Program-made: the position numbers and the translations under genes | Assembly: GCA_014584575.1 (NCBI GenBank) | Contig: JACTMP010000079.1 | Span: 20,120 to 84,119, forward strand | DNA: 64,000 nucleotides | Source of the DNA: Chloroflexota bacterium | GTDB taxonomy: Bacteria; Chloroflexota; Anaerolineae; Promineifilales; Promineifilaceae | Reading direction: 5' to 3' | Shown: positions 16,744 to 25,313 of the stretch, one piece after another | Layout: every line of letters starts with the position of its first letter | Numbering within the stretch: position 1 is the stretch's first letter | Notes under the pieces: generated by a model | What the model was told of the DNA's origin: nothing | Databases searched by the model: none | What the model saw: the letters and a program-made list of their open reading frames with translations, nothing else

Positions 16744-18761
16744 CCCTCTCCCCCTCCGGCCACCCAATCCATCACCGCCTGCACGGCGGGCAGGTTCCGT
16801 TCAAAGTCACTCACGCGATAATCGGGCAGCAAGACTGAGATGGCGGGAATACCTTGTGCATCCAGCCAATTGGTGACATCGCCCGTCACTTCCTGGTTAA
16901 CCAACGTTTCAAAGTCCGCAACACGATAATCGGCCGCTGTGCCATACACCTGGGCCAACGGCCGTGAAGTCACCGACTCGTCCGCACACGCCCCGGGGGA
17001 TGACAGACCTAAAGCCGCCCGCCCCTGCCAAAAAACAACCGCTTGCACCATTGGCTGCTGCAAAAAATCGGCCAACGCCCGCACCTCTGGTTCCGAGAAC
17101 GGGGCGGCGCCGCCTAAACCTGGCTGTGGCGCACCACCCCACAACGGGTCGGCCGTCCAGCGGCAGTCCCAGTTGCGGTTCAGGTCTACGCCGTTATCAT
17201 TCAGGCGGCCCGGCAGTTGGCCGGGGGCAGCGGCGCTGTCGGGGTTTACGTTGGGCAAGATAAACAGGGAAATCTCTGGGGGAATCTCGTCCAGATGCTC
17301 GCTGAAATAGGCGATCATCTCTTCGGCCAACAGAACACTGCCGGGCGCAAAACCGGCATGAAGACCACCAATGAGCACAACGGCCGTGCCGCCAGCGCCA
17401 AAACGCACGGCCGTTAGGGGCGTATCATTCACCGAGCGGCCAATTTCCAGGGTGGCCGGTGTGGGGAATGGCGTGGGCAGTACGGCCGTAGCCGTGGGCG
17501 TCGCCGTGTCCGTCGGCAGGGCGCTGACCACCGCATCCGGCGGTTCACTGACAGCAGGTGTCAAGGAGGTGCCAAAAGCATCGTTTATGGGAATGTTTGT
17601 GGGGGGTGGCGGCAGGGGTGTCTCCTCCGGCAAGCTGTTCAAAAGTGCCGCGCCGCCGGCCACAAACAGCAAAAATACCAATAAAAAGCCGCCCACCAAC
17701 CACCATCTGTGCTTCTTTGCCGGTGGGTTGGCCGGCGGCGCGGGTAATTCCGGGGCCGGTTTTTCAAACGTCAAGGCGGCGGCGCCCACCTGGGTCGGCG
17801 GCTCGGTGCGCGGTGGTGGAGGGGAAACCAGTTGCGGCGCGGCCGGCAGCGCCTTCGCCTCAGCCGGAGAAGCGGCCACCACTGGCGGCAAATCCATTGT
17901 CGCTGTCGCCTCTGTCTCCCCTGCTTTACCAACCGTCAATGCTGGATAATTGCCGGTCAGGGTTACGGTCAACGCTTCCATCAACTCCTGGGCGCTGGCA
18001 AAACGCGCCTCCCGGTCTTTAGCCAGCGCTTTTTGGATGACGGTGTCACAATCGGGCGGCAGCCCTGGATTAACTGCCAGAATACTGGGGGGTGGTTCCA
18101 ACACGTGCGCCATCAACTGCTTGACCGGTGTTTCCGCCTGAAATGGTTTGCGCCCGGTCAGGCTTTCAAAGAGGATGACGCCGAGCATGTAGATGTCGGA
18201 ACGGCCGTCTATCTGCTTCTCACCATGAATCTGCTCTGGACTCATGTAGGCCGGGGTGCCAATGACGCCGCTGCCGGTGAGGTCGGCCGTTTCCTGGGTC
18301 AACTTCACAATGCCAAAATCCGAAAGAAAGGCGTTATGGTACTGGTCGAAGAGGATGTTACCTGGCTTCAAGTCTCGATGAATCACACCCTGGCGGTGTG
18401 CGTGGTCTAGCGCCGACCCTATGCGACGCAAGATGGGCAGCAAATCGGGCGGCGTCAGCGGGTGTGACTGTATACGTTCGGCCAACGAGCCACCGGGCAT
18501 GTAGCGCATCACCAGATAAAGCTGGTCATCATCTTCGCCAAAGTCATACACGGGCACAATGGCCGGGTGTTCGAGCGTGGCTACCGTGCGTGCCTCTCGT
18601 TCAAAACGGCCCCGCAGCGCCGGATCATCCCGTAGCGCCTGGTGGATTACTTTTAGCGCCACATCACGACCAAAACGGGGATCATGCGCCAGGTAAACCG
18701 TGGCCATGCCGCCACGCCCTAACTCTGACTTTATCTGGTATCGCCCCAGCGTGTTATTCAA
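16737..18761 (-). CDS. Ser/Thr protein kinase fused to an extracytoplasmic M14-like domain
   Basis: A 674-residue receptor-like kinase. Residues 8-265 are a complete Hanks kinase: GRGGMATVY loop, VALKVI lysine, HRDLKPGN catalytic loop near residue 130, SDFGIVK. A Pro/Ala-rich linker leads to one membrane helix (WWLVGGFLLVFLLFVAGG) near residues 352-375. The outside part (about 440-674) has the layout of a zinc carboxypeptidase: GGLHAGF where HxxE is expected, NVNPDS, NDNGVDLNRNW, and FSEPEVRAL. The metal-binding Glu of HxxE is Phe, and the third ligand His is not where expected (VVFWQGRA). I infer a peptidoglycan- or peptide-sensing domain without peptidase activity. PASTA repeats are absent. 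Confidence 0.85.
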   Translation of the reverse strand: MNNTLGRYQIKSELGRGGMATVYLAHDPRFGRDVALKVIHQALRDDPALRGRFEREARTVATLEHPAIVPVYDFGEDDDQLYLVMRYMPGGSLAERIQSHPLTPPDLLPILRRIGSALDHAHRQGVIHRDLKPGNILFDQYHNAFLSDFGIVKLTQETADLTGSGVIGTPAYMSPEQIHGEKQIDGRSDIYMLGVILFESLTGRKPFQAETPVKQLMAHVLEPPPSILAVNPGLPPDCDTVIQKALAKDREARFASAQELMEALTVTLTGNYPALTVGKAGETEATATMDLPPVVAASPAEAKALPAAPQLVSPPPPRTEPPTQVGAAALTFEKPAPELPAPPANPPAKKHRWWLVGGFLLVFLLFVAGGAALLNSLPEETPLPPPPTNIPINDAFGTSLTPAVSEPPDAVVSALPTDTATPTATAVLPTPFPTPATLEIGRSVNDTPLTAVRFGAGGTAVVLIGGLHAGFAPGSVLLAEEMIAYFSEHLDEIPPEISLFILPNVNPDSAAAPGQLPGRLNDNGVDLNRNWDCRWTADPLWGGAPQPGLGGAAPFSEPEVRALADFLQQPMVQAVVFWQGRAALGLSSPGACADESVTSRPLAQVYGTAADYRVADFETLVNQEVTGDVTNWLDAQGIPAISVLLPDYRVSDFERNLPAVQAVMDWVAGGGEGD

Positions 18762-18966
18762 AGCAGTACCGACTCCTCACAAAGGTGATCATATGCGCGT
18801 CGTATTGTAGGCAGGATCAGATAGAATGTAAACCAATCGGTGGTGGGTGTACGGCCGTTAGTAGGCCGTTAGCAGGCTGTTCTCTAACCATTACATCACC
18901 CACCAAAGGGAACGCCATGTGCCTCATCTCTCCTGACAGCTACACCCTTATATGACATAAGTATGT
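18762..18966. other. Divergent spacer, no gene seen
   Basis: Spacer between the kinase and the DUF4388 locus, running with the promoter to 19129. I see two ACGGCCGT-like sites around 18850 and no convincing open frame. Confidence 0.5.
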
Positions 18967-18995
18967 TTGACTTGCCATTTTCCGCCATGTATAAT
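18967..18995 (+). promoter_or_regulatory. Sigma-70-type promoter for the 19-30 kb locus
   Basis: TTGACT, a 17-bp spacer, then TATAAT. Five of six and six of six bases match the vegetative consensus. Transcription should start near 19002, leaving an untranslated leader of about 127 bases before the DUF4388 gene at 19130. Confidence 0.75.
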
Positions 18996-19129
18996 GCCCT
19001 CGGTAAAGGGACTGTTGAGGAAAAACCTATCCTCACTCTACATTTTCAAACAACACACAACGCAGCAGCACAATCATAAATGCGTTTGTCTTATTCTAAC
19101 CAAACCAGAACAATGCAGGAATAAAAACT

Positions 19130-19969
19130 ATGGCCCTTAAAGGCAACCTGCGAGATTTCTCAACAACACAACTACTCAATCTCATCAATCTTGCCAGAAA
19201 GACCGGGACGCTAACCATTCAACACAGTGGCGAATCTGCCCATATGTCATTCCGCGAAGGCAAACTGATCTATGCCTACATGGGAGACCATGACAGCAAC
19301 CACCTGGCCCAGATATTGCAGCACAGTGGTAAGCTATCTGCCGAGCAAGCCCAGATTATACAGGCGCACGCCGAAGGTAAAAGCGACAAACAGTTGGGGC
19401 ACTTGCTGATCACGGCCGGTCGTGTCACCCAAAATGACATCATCCAGAGTGTGCGGCAAAATGTCCTGGATATTGTCTACCGGCTGTTTACGTGGGCTGA
19501 AGGTATCTTTCGTTTTGAAGCCAACAGGCTACCTTCGCCAGGGCACATTACCATCCCCATTGATCTGGAAAGTGTCATTATGGAGGGCAGCCGCCGCCTC
19601 AAGGAATGGGAAGTGCTGCAAGAAGAACTGCCCGACCTGGACGTTTCTCTACAATTTACCGACCGCCCCGATGCCCGGCTGCGCAACATCAACCTGACGG
19701 TGGAAGAGTGGCGCGTTGTCTCTTTTGTGAACCCACGCAACACCATCCGGCAAATCGCTAAAGCCAACAACCTGAGCGAGTTTGAGATACGCCGCATTGT
19801 CTATGGCATGTTACAGGCCGGGCTGGTTGAATTTGTAGACAGACCCAAACCGGTGGCTGTCGCCGAAGTGGGTGATGCCCGGAGGCCCAAGCGTCAGGCC
19901 GTGGAACAACCGCCGGATGTGAAACGCTCCGTCGTCGAAAGGTTAATTGATCGCATTAAAAGCATTTAG
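19130..19969 (+). CDS. DUF4388 (PATAN-type) domain protein
   Basis: A 279-residue cytosolic protein. Residues 1-110 match DUF4388: MALKGNLRDFSTTQLLNLINLARKTG, then SFREGKLIYA. Residues about 110-165 continue with QNDIIQSVRQNVLDIVYRLFTWAEG, typical of the family. The C-terminal part (about 195-245) looks like a winged-helix segment (NTIRQIAKANNLSEFEIRRI, then LQAGLVEFV). Such proteins link signalling to motility, polarity or gene control in cyanobacteria, myxobacteria and Chloroflexi and often sit beside Ras-like GTPases, as here. It is the first gene of the locus behind a strong promoter. Confidence 0.85.
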   Translation: MALKGNLRDFSTTQLLNLINLARKTGTLTIQHSGESAHMSFREGKLIYAYMGDHDSNHLAQILQHSGKLSAEQAQIIQAHAEGKSDKQLGHLLITAGRVTQNDIIQSVRQNVLDIVYRLFTWAEGIFRFEANRLPSPGHITIPIDLESVIMEGSRRLKEWEVLQEELPDLDVSLQFTDRPDARLRNINLTVEEWRVVSFVNPRNTIRQIAKANNLSEFEIRRIVYGMLQAGLVEFVDRPKPVAVAEVGDARRPKRQAVEQPPDVKRSVVERLIDRIKSI

Positions 19970-20078
19970 CCCTCTGGCGCCGAGTTATTTATTTTTCCAA
20001 TCTATCAACATGACGGTGCCCGGCGCTGAAGCTGACATGCTTTACCAGACACATATTTATTGATAAAGGCTGTTATTT

Positions 20079-20618
20079 ATGCAAGCTGTAAAAATGGTAA
20101 TCACTGGCCCCTTTTCGGCGGGAAAAACTGAGTTTATTGGTTCGGTTAGTGAAATTGATGTTGTTTCCACCGAAAGAAAAATCTCCAGTGCGGCCGAACA
20201 AATTAAAGAAACAACCACTGTGGCTATGGATTTCGGCCGTATCACAGTCGGGGATGATCTGGTGCTTTATCTATTTGGCACGCCGGGCCAACGTCGGTTT
20301 GACTTCATGTGGGATATTCTTTCACAAGGCATGTTGGGTTTTGTGGTCATGGTGGACAGCACAAAACCGGAGACTTTTCGGGAAGCCAAACGAATTCTGG
20401 AAACTTTTGAAAGTTATGCCTCAACGCCATATGTTGTTGCTGCAAACAAACAAGATATGGAAGATGCCTGGGAGCCAGAGGATTTGCGCATTATCTTGCG
20501 GTTACGCCAGGAAGTGAAGATTTTGCCCTGTGTGGCCACAGACAAAGAGAGCGTCAAAAACGTCCTTTTGGAGCTCTTGTACTCAATCCTGGAACAGCTT
20601 GATCAGGCAAACCAGTAA
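20079..20618 (+). CDS. Small Ras-like (MglA/Rup-type) GTPase
   Basis: A 179-residue GTPase. P-loop GPFSAGKTEFI (residues about 10-20), switch I region ETTTVAMDFGRI, switch II LFGTPGQRRFDFMW (DxxG replaced by a GTPGQ form, as in MglA-like and related bacterial GTPases), and the guanine-specificity motif NKQD near residue 127. There is no lipid-attachment cysteine or membrane segment. It follows the DUF4388 gene by 109 bp; similar pairs act together in polarity and kinase control. No obvious GTPase-activating Roadblock protein is encoded nearby. Confidence 0.9.
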   Translation: MQAVKMVITGPFSAGKTEFIGSVSEIDVVSTERKISSAAEQIKETTTVAMDFGRITVGDDLVLYLFGTPGQRRFDFMWDILSQGMLGFVVMVDSTKPETFREAKRILETFESYASTPYVVAANKQDMEDAWEPEDLRIILRLRQEVKILPCVATDKESVKNVLLELLYSILEQLDQANQ

Positions 20619-20976
20619 ATCAACCCTACATTCCATCACCTGCACCTGAGATGAACGCCTGTTGGCACACCACCTCGTCAACAAGGCAACACCTGATTTC
20701 TGGCAGCGCTTATGCGCCGTTTACACGCCGTTTACGCGCCATTTACATCTCCTTTACTTTCTCTTCACATTATTTGAAATCTGCCAGTGCTACCATGCTG
20801 GCAAATTTAATTCCCTACGTCAGATTTTGTTATACTTGCTGTGGTCGGTTTCTAACCGCGCCACCTCAGACGTAACTGTTCAGACCTGGCAGGTTTTTCA
20901 CCAACAATGTAAAAACCTGCCAGGTCTATCGTCCAACTTCTAACTGAGTTCTCTATCGTTTCCTGTTGAGGCCAAT
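20619..20976. other. 358-bp spacer
   Basis: Holds a short run of near-direct repeats around 20711-20746 (GCCGTTTACAC, GCCGTTTACGC, GCCATTTACAT) and the 17-bp palindrome at 20882-20927. A short open frame crosses it, but it has no ribosome-binding site or recognisable product. Confidence 0.5.
20882..20927. terminator. Perfect 17-bp inverted repeat (AGACCTGGCAGG family)
   Basis: AGACCTGGCAGGTTTTT, a 12-base loop, then its exact complement. It could terminate the DUF4388-GTPase transcript. A shorter copy at 42724-42757 shows it is a dispersed palindrome. Confidence 0.55.
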
Positions 20977-21783
20977 GTGAGTTCAATTGTTACTGAACAA
21001 GGCATCCTTCATTACGAATCACTAGGCCGGGGCCAGCCGGTTATCCTTTTGCATGGCTGGATCAATTCATGGGATGTCTGGCGCGACATGATGATTGCGC
21101 TGGCTAAGACGGGCAAGTTTCGGGTCTATGCGCTTGATTTTTGGGGGTTTGGGGACTCGGCCAAGTTATCCAGTTCGCAAAACACGGCCTTTCGCGTGGA
21201 TAGTTATGCGGAGATGGTGCGGCAATTTATGGATTCGCTGGGTATCCAGCAGGCGCCGATATTTGGGCACTCGATGGGGGGAACGGTGGCGCTGCAAGTT
21301 TCGCTGACACACCCTCAGCGTGTGGAGCGGGTAGCTGTGGTCGGGTCGCCCATTATTGGTTCTTCGCTGAACCCGTTTCTGCAATTGGCTGGTTATGGTT
21401 CTGTGGCGAAACTGGTGTGGCGTTACCCCATCCTGCTCCATTCGATCATGCGCTTATTGCTGGCGAAGGACTCAAAAAAGGTGAGGGGGATGATCTTTCG
21501 GGATGTGCAAAGGACGACGATTGAGTCGTTTTTCCGCAGTATTGGTGATCTGCGCGAAACGGACTTGAGGAGCAAGCTGGTGGCGCTGGATATTCCCACG
21601 TTGGGTATCTATGGCGTGAAGGATAACATCGTGTCGCCGACAAACGCGCAGTTGCTTCAGGCCAATGTGCGGTCGTCAGAAGTTTCTATGCTGCAACGTT
21701 CGCGCCACTTTCCCATGACGGATGAGCCAGAGTTGTTTTTGGAAACGGTTAGCCATTTTTTGAACAATTCCAACCGTTCATAA
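20977..21783 (+). CDS. Alpha/beta hydrolase (first of two in the locus)
   Basis: A 268-residue single-domain hydrolase with a GTG start after TTGAGGCCAA. Motifs: LLHGWINSWDVW (oxyanion hole), nucleophile elbow GHSMGG (Ser near residue 99), acidic residue in YGVKDNIVSP, and His in RSRHFPMTDEP. It is most like the 262-residue hydrolase at 29337 (shared LGRGQP-I--HGW, DLWGFGDS/DFWGFGDS, and C-terminal layout), so the two are paralogs that bracket the locus. Likely acts on an ester or thioester; the substrate is unknown. Confidence 0.88.
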   Translation: MSSIVTEQGILHYESLGRGQPVILLHGWINSWDVWRDMMIALAKTGKFRVYALDFWGFGDSAKLSSSQNTAFRVDSYAEMVRQFMDSLGIQQAPIFGHSMGGTVALQVSLTHPQRVERVAVVGSPIIGSSLNPFLQLAGYGSVAKLVWRYPILLHSIMRLLLAKDSKKVRGMIFRDVQRTTIESFFRSIGDLRETDLRSKLVALDIPTLGIYGVKDNIVSPTNAQLLQANVRSSEVSMLQRSRHFPMTDEPELFLETVSHFLNNSNRS

Positions 21784-21823
21784 ACTGAAACGGTTTTAAT
21801 GAGTGGCGACAAAGTAGAGTATC

Positions 21824-23101
21824 ATGCGGCGAATAATTCTTACAGAAACCAGTCATATTGAGCCGTTTAACGAACCGGCTCGTGATTTGCGGGTGCAAAA
21901 CAAGCCTTTGTGGCTGTGGCAGCGCGATATTCTGGTGCAATATACTTCTGAGGAGCGGGAGTATCCTAACTGGGAACTGGCGCGCCAGTTTGAGGCGGAG
22001 CAGATTGAATGTTTTGTGCATCGGGACAATCTGTTCTTTAATCAGGAATTGATTGATGGTTTTCTAACGCAGGCACGCAACGGCCGTCGCCCCGTCCGTC
22101 TTGCTTTCAAAGCCAACGACCCCGCCATTGCCCGCCATGTACGGCCGTTGACCCATTCCTTCTTTCAGCAAGATGACCTGCTGCTGGCAGACATCTGGTA
22201 TTTGCCGCAGGGACTTTCCCAGAGCCTGGAAGCCAAACCGCTGGTGATGGACACCGAAGCCCGCGAACGCGGCTACTACCATATTCCGCCCTATATGGCT
22301 ACCGAGTTTGGCGACCTGGTTTATGAACTGCCGCGCAAGGTGTTTGTGCTGGTAGAAAATTGGGTGCATATCTTTGTGGCCGACATTTTGCTGGGAGTGT
22401 TTACCAGGGGGGCAAATGTGGAAGATCGCGTCACCAGCGATTGGAAGTACAAAATCAAAATCATGCTCCATTCCATGCTGGAGCAAAAACAATTTTTATC
22501 TAACTCCGAAGTAGTGCGGGTGGGGCATAACTGCAACATTGACCCTACGGCCGTGATCAAAGGCTTTACCACCATCGGCGACAACGTCACCATCGGCGCC
22601 GGAGCGGTGATTGATAACTGCATCATTGGCAGCAACGTCACTATTTCACAGGGCTGCCAGCTTTTGTTGAGCGTGGTGGGGGATGGCTGTTTTATGCCCT
22701 TCCGCGCCGCCCTATTTATGACCACGCTTATGGAAAATACTTCCGTCGCCCAAAATACCTGCTTACAGCTTTGTGTAGTCGGGCGCGATTGCTTCATTGG
22801 CGCCGGCAACACGTTTACCGACTTTAACATCCTGGGCGGCCCGCTGAAAACGTTAACCCATAAGGGCACGCTAGAACCGGCCAATCTACTCGTTTTGGGT
22901 GGCTGTGTGGGGCATCATTGCCGCATAAGCTCCGGGCATATTGTTTATGCCGCCCGAACCATTGAATCAGATGTGGTGCTTATTGCCAACGACAATAAAC
23001 AATTCATCACCAAAAACATCACCTTTGAAGACAGCGACCACCATCCTTACCAGGCCAGATATCCCTATCCTCGGCTCTATCCACGCGAAGATGGCACTTA
23101 G
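21824..23101 (+). CDS. Left-handed beta-helix (hexapeptide repeat) protein
   Basis: A 425-residue protein. Residues 1-230 form an alpha/beta N-terminal part that I do not recognise (MRRIILTETSHIEPFNEPARDLRVQ). From residue about 235 hexapeptide repeats start: CNIDPTAVIKGFTTIGDNVTIGAG, VIDNCIIGSNVTISQG, and on to residue about 400. This layout is seen in sugar nucleotidyltransferases and acyltransferases, but the canonical nucleotidyltransferase signature is not visible, so I infer an acyltransferase-like or scaffold role. It begins 40 bp after the hydrolase and precedes the acyl-reductase-like gene. Confidence 0.65.
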   Translation: MRRIILTETSHIEPFNEPARDLRVQNKPLWLWQRDILVQYTSEEREYPNWELARQFEAEQIECFVHRDNLFFNQELIDGFLTQARNGRRPVRLAFKANDPAIARHVRPLTHSFFQQDDLLLADIWYLPQGLSQSLEAKPLVMDTEARERGYYHIPPYMATEFGDLVYELPRKVFVLVENWVHIFVADILLGVFTRGANVEDRVTSDWKYKIKIMLHSMLEQKQFLSNSEVVRVGHNCNIDPTAVIKGFTTIGDNVTIGAGAVIDNCIIGSNVTISQGCQLLLSVVGDGCFMPFRAALFMTTLMENTSVAQNTCLQLCVVGRDCFIGAGNTFTDFNILGGPLKTLTHKGTLEPANLLVLGGCVGHHCRISSGHIVYAARTIESDVVLIANDNKQFITKNITFEDSDHHPYQARYPYPRLYPREDGT

Positions 23102-23109
23102 CTACTGTC

Positions 23110-23143
23110 AGACCCTAAGGGTTTTTGGAAACCCTTAGGGTCT
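23110..23143. terminator. Perfect 15-bp inverted repeat
   Basis: AGACCCTAAGGGTTT, a 4-base loop, then its complement, between the beta-helix gene and the reductase gene. It could reduce read-through or protect the upstream mRNA; it may also be a dispersed palindrome. Confidence 0.5.
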
Positions 23144-23205
23144 ATCAACGGTCGAAGGACAGAATTACTATTGAAGCGTGAACCATCTCCATTACACTCA
23201 GGAAT

Positions 23206-24339
23206 ATGATGCACGATTCGTTTGCCTTTATCATCCATCCCATTGACCCTAAACGTGATGTAAGCCGGAAATTTCCCACATTAGGTAAACTGCCTGCCTG
23301 GTTAATTGATTATTTATCTCTGTTTTTCCCGCCCGTTTATATTTCTGAGATCAAAGGCATACGGTCGGTGGTCGACGGCCGTACTGCTCAGGGCTGGTTT
23401 GTGGCCTGCCCGCTCACACCCAAACGCATGATGTCCCTACCCTCGGCCGTTGTCTACAAAAAGATCATCCAGACGGGCAAATTGGCCGAAAAATTGGGGG
23501 CGCGGATTTTGGGGTTGGGCGCATTCACCTCTGTTGTCGGTGATGGTGGCATCACCATTTCCCGGCATCTGCAAATCCCCGTGACCACCGGCGACAGCTA
23601 TACCATTGCCCAGGCCATCCATGCCATTCGGCGCGCTGCTGTCATCCTGGATGTGCCCCTGCACAATTCCACCGTAGCCATTGTGGGCGCAACGGGTGCC
23701 ATTGGCGCGGTTTGCGCCGAAATGCTGGCCTCAGAAGCTAAAAGTTTGCTGCTTATTGGTCGGCGCATGGAAAAACTGAACGAAGTGGCTGACCGCGCCC
23801 GTGTGGCCGGTAATGCCCAGGTGGCAATTACCGATGACATCAACCAACTGACCGCCGCTCACTTTATCATTACCGTGACCAGCGCCGTTGATGCTATTAT
23901 TGAGCCGCAGCACTTACGGCGGGGGGCCATTGTGTGTGACGTTGCCCGCCCGCGTGACGTTTCGCGGCAGGTGGCCGAGCAGCGACCGGACGTGTTGGTC
24001 ATTGAAGGGGGCATGGTAAGGGTGCCGGGGGCAGTGGACTTTGGTTTCAATTTTGGCTTTCCGCCGAAGATGGCTTATGCCTGTATGGCGGAAACGATGG
24101 CGCTGACCTTAGATCAGCGATATGAATCATACACGTTAGGCAAAGATATTTCATTGTCGCAAGTTACGACAATTGATAAAATCGCTACGCGACACGGATT
24201 TACTTTGGGTGGCTTTAGAAGCTTTGAACGGGCTGTCAGCGAGGAAGAGATTGCTTTTGTCAAAGCCTGTAAACAGTCTGAGGACTCATTACCCGTAAAG
24301 CCCCTGAACATGCAAACAAATCAGTTGTTTATTCAGTAG
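23206..24339 (+). CDS. Acyl-ACP/acyl-CoA reductase-like dehydrogenase (AAR family)
   Basis: A 377-residue NAD(P)-dependent enzyme resembling cyanobacterial long-chain acyl-ACP reductase, the first step of alkane synthesis. Points in common: GLGAFTSVVGDGG followed by IPVTTGDSYT (compare GGFSS and TTGNTHT), the nucleotide-binding VAIVGATGAIGAVCAEML near residue 155, LLLIGRRMEKL, IEGGMVRVPG, the catalytic-type cysteine in MAYACMAET (Cys293), and the C-terminal LGKDISLSQV...IATRHGF. The N-terminal ~70 residues differ. It should make a fatty aldehyde from an acyl thioester. No aldehyde-deformylating oxygenase is present in the window, so the product is probably not an alkane. Confidence 0.75.
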   Translation: MMHDSFAFIIHPIDPKRDVSRKFPTLGKLPAWLIDYLSLFFPPVYISEIKGIRSVVDGRTAQGWFVACPLTPKRMMSLPSAVVYKKIIQTGKLAEKLGARILGLGAFTSVVGDGGITISRHLQIPVTTGDSYTIAQAIHAIRRAAVILDVPLHNSTVAIVGATGAIGAVCAEMLASEAKSLLLIGRRMEKLNEVADRARVAGNAQVAITDDINQLTAAHFIITVTSAVDAIIEPQHLRRGAIVCDVARPRDVSRQVAEQRPDVLVIEGGMVRVPGAVDFGFNFGFPPKMAYACMAETMALTLDQRYESYTLGKDISLSQVTTIDKIATRHGFTLGGFRSFERAVSEEEIAFVKACKQSEDSLPVKPLNMQTNQLFIQ

Positions 24340-24363
24340 TTTGTTTTGCCAAGGAAAAAGCTC

Positions 24364-25260
24364 ATGAGCAACGGCCGTATTCTGATAGTTGAAGACGACT
24401 TTGATATTTCCAATATGCTGCGCATCTTTTTTACCGGCCAGGGGTACAACGTGGAAGTAGCCGCGCGCGGCAATGATGCCCTGGACATTTGCCGCAAAAA
24501 GCTGCCCGATCTCATCGTCCTGGACATAATGCTGCCGGATATGGACGGGTATGCTGTGTGCAAAGAACTGCGCACCACCACCCGCACCAGCCACATTCCC
24601 ATCATTTTCCTGACCCAACGTGATGAACGCAGCGACCGCATCGCCGGTCTGGAATTGGGCGCGGATGATTACATCACCAAGCCGTTTGATATTGAAGAGT
24701 TGAAACTGCGGGTGCGCACCGCCATTAACGTCCACAAACGGCTGAACATGACGGACCCCATCACGGGCCTGCCCAGCAGTCGCCTGATTGAAGAGCAATT
24801 GCGCGGCCTGATGAAGCTGGATGAGTGGGCTTATGTGCAGATCGGCATTGATTACATTGAGCCATTTAACGACGCTTATGGTTTTGTGGCGCGGGACGAG
24901 GTCATGCGTTTTACGGGCATGTTCCTGAACGAAATTGTAGATGAGTATGGCACGTTGGATGACTTCATCGGCCATGCCAGCAGCTATACCTTTGTCCTCA
25001 TTACCATGTCTAACCGGGTGCAGGAGATGGTGGACAAATTGCGACAGCGGTTTAATGATGGCATCCTGGCCCATTACAACTTTATGGACCGGGAGCAGGG
25101 TGGCATTATGACTTCCGACGGCCGTCTGGTGCCCATCATGCGGTTGTCGGCCGGTATTGTTTCTAGCAAGACACAGCGTTTTTCAGACATTCGGGAAATT
25201 ACGGAAACGGCCGCTGAATTGCGACGCCTGGACAAGGAAAAGCAGGATAAGAATAACTGA
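24364..25260 (+). CDS. Response regulator with degenerate GGDEF-like domain
   Basis: A 298-residue protein; start ATG at 24364 after AAGGAAAAAG. Residues 1-125 are a receiver domain: ILIVEDDFD, phospho-acceptor Asp54 in VLDIMLPDMDG, Lys in ITKPFDIEEL. Residues about 135-290 start DPITGLPSSRLIEEQL, the usual lead-in of a diguanylate cyclase domain, but the GGDEF loop itself is missing (a GHASSYTFVLITM segment stands in its place), so c-di-GMP synthesis is unlikely. It may bind a nucleotide or act as a docking module. The histidine kinase follows 53 bp later. Confidence 0.85.
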   Translation: MSNGRILIVEDDFDISNMLRIFFTGQGYNVEVAARGNDALDICRKKLPDLIVLDIMLPDMDGYAVCKELRTTTRTSHIPIIFLTQRDERSDRIAGLELGADDYITKPFDIEELKLRVRTAINVHKRLNMTDPITGLPSSRLIEEQLRGLMKLDEWAYVQIGIDYIEPFNDAYGFVARDEVMRFTGMFLNEIVDEYGTLDDFIGHASSYTFVLITMSNRVQEMVDKLRQRFNDGILAHYNFMDREQGGIMTSDGRLVPIMRLSAGIVSSKTQRFSDIREITETAAELRRLDKEKQDKNN

Positions 25261-25313
25261 TTGGATGGTTGGTTAACAAGAGAAGTAACGGCTGAGGTTT
25301 AGGGTACAAATAT

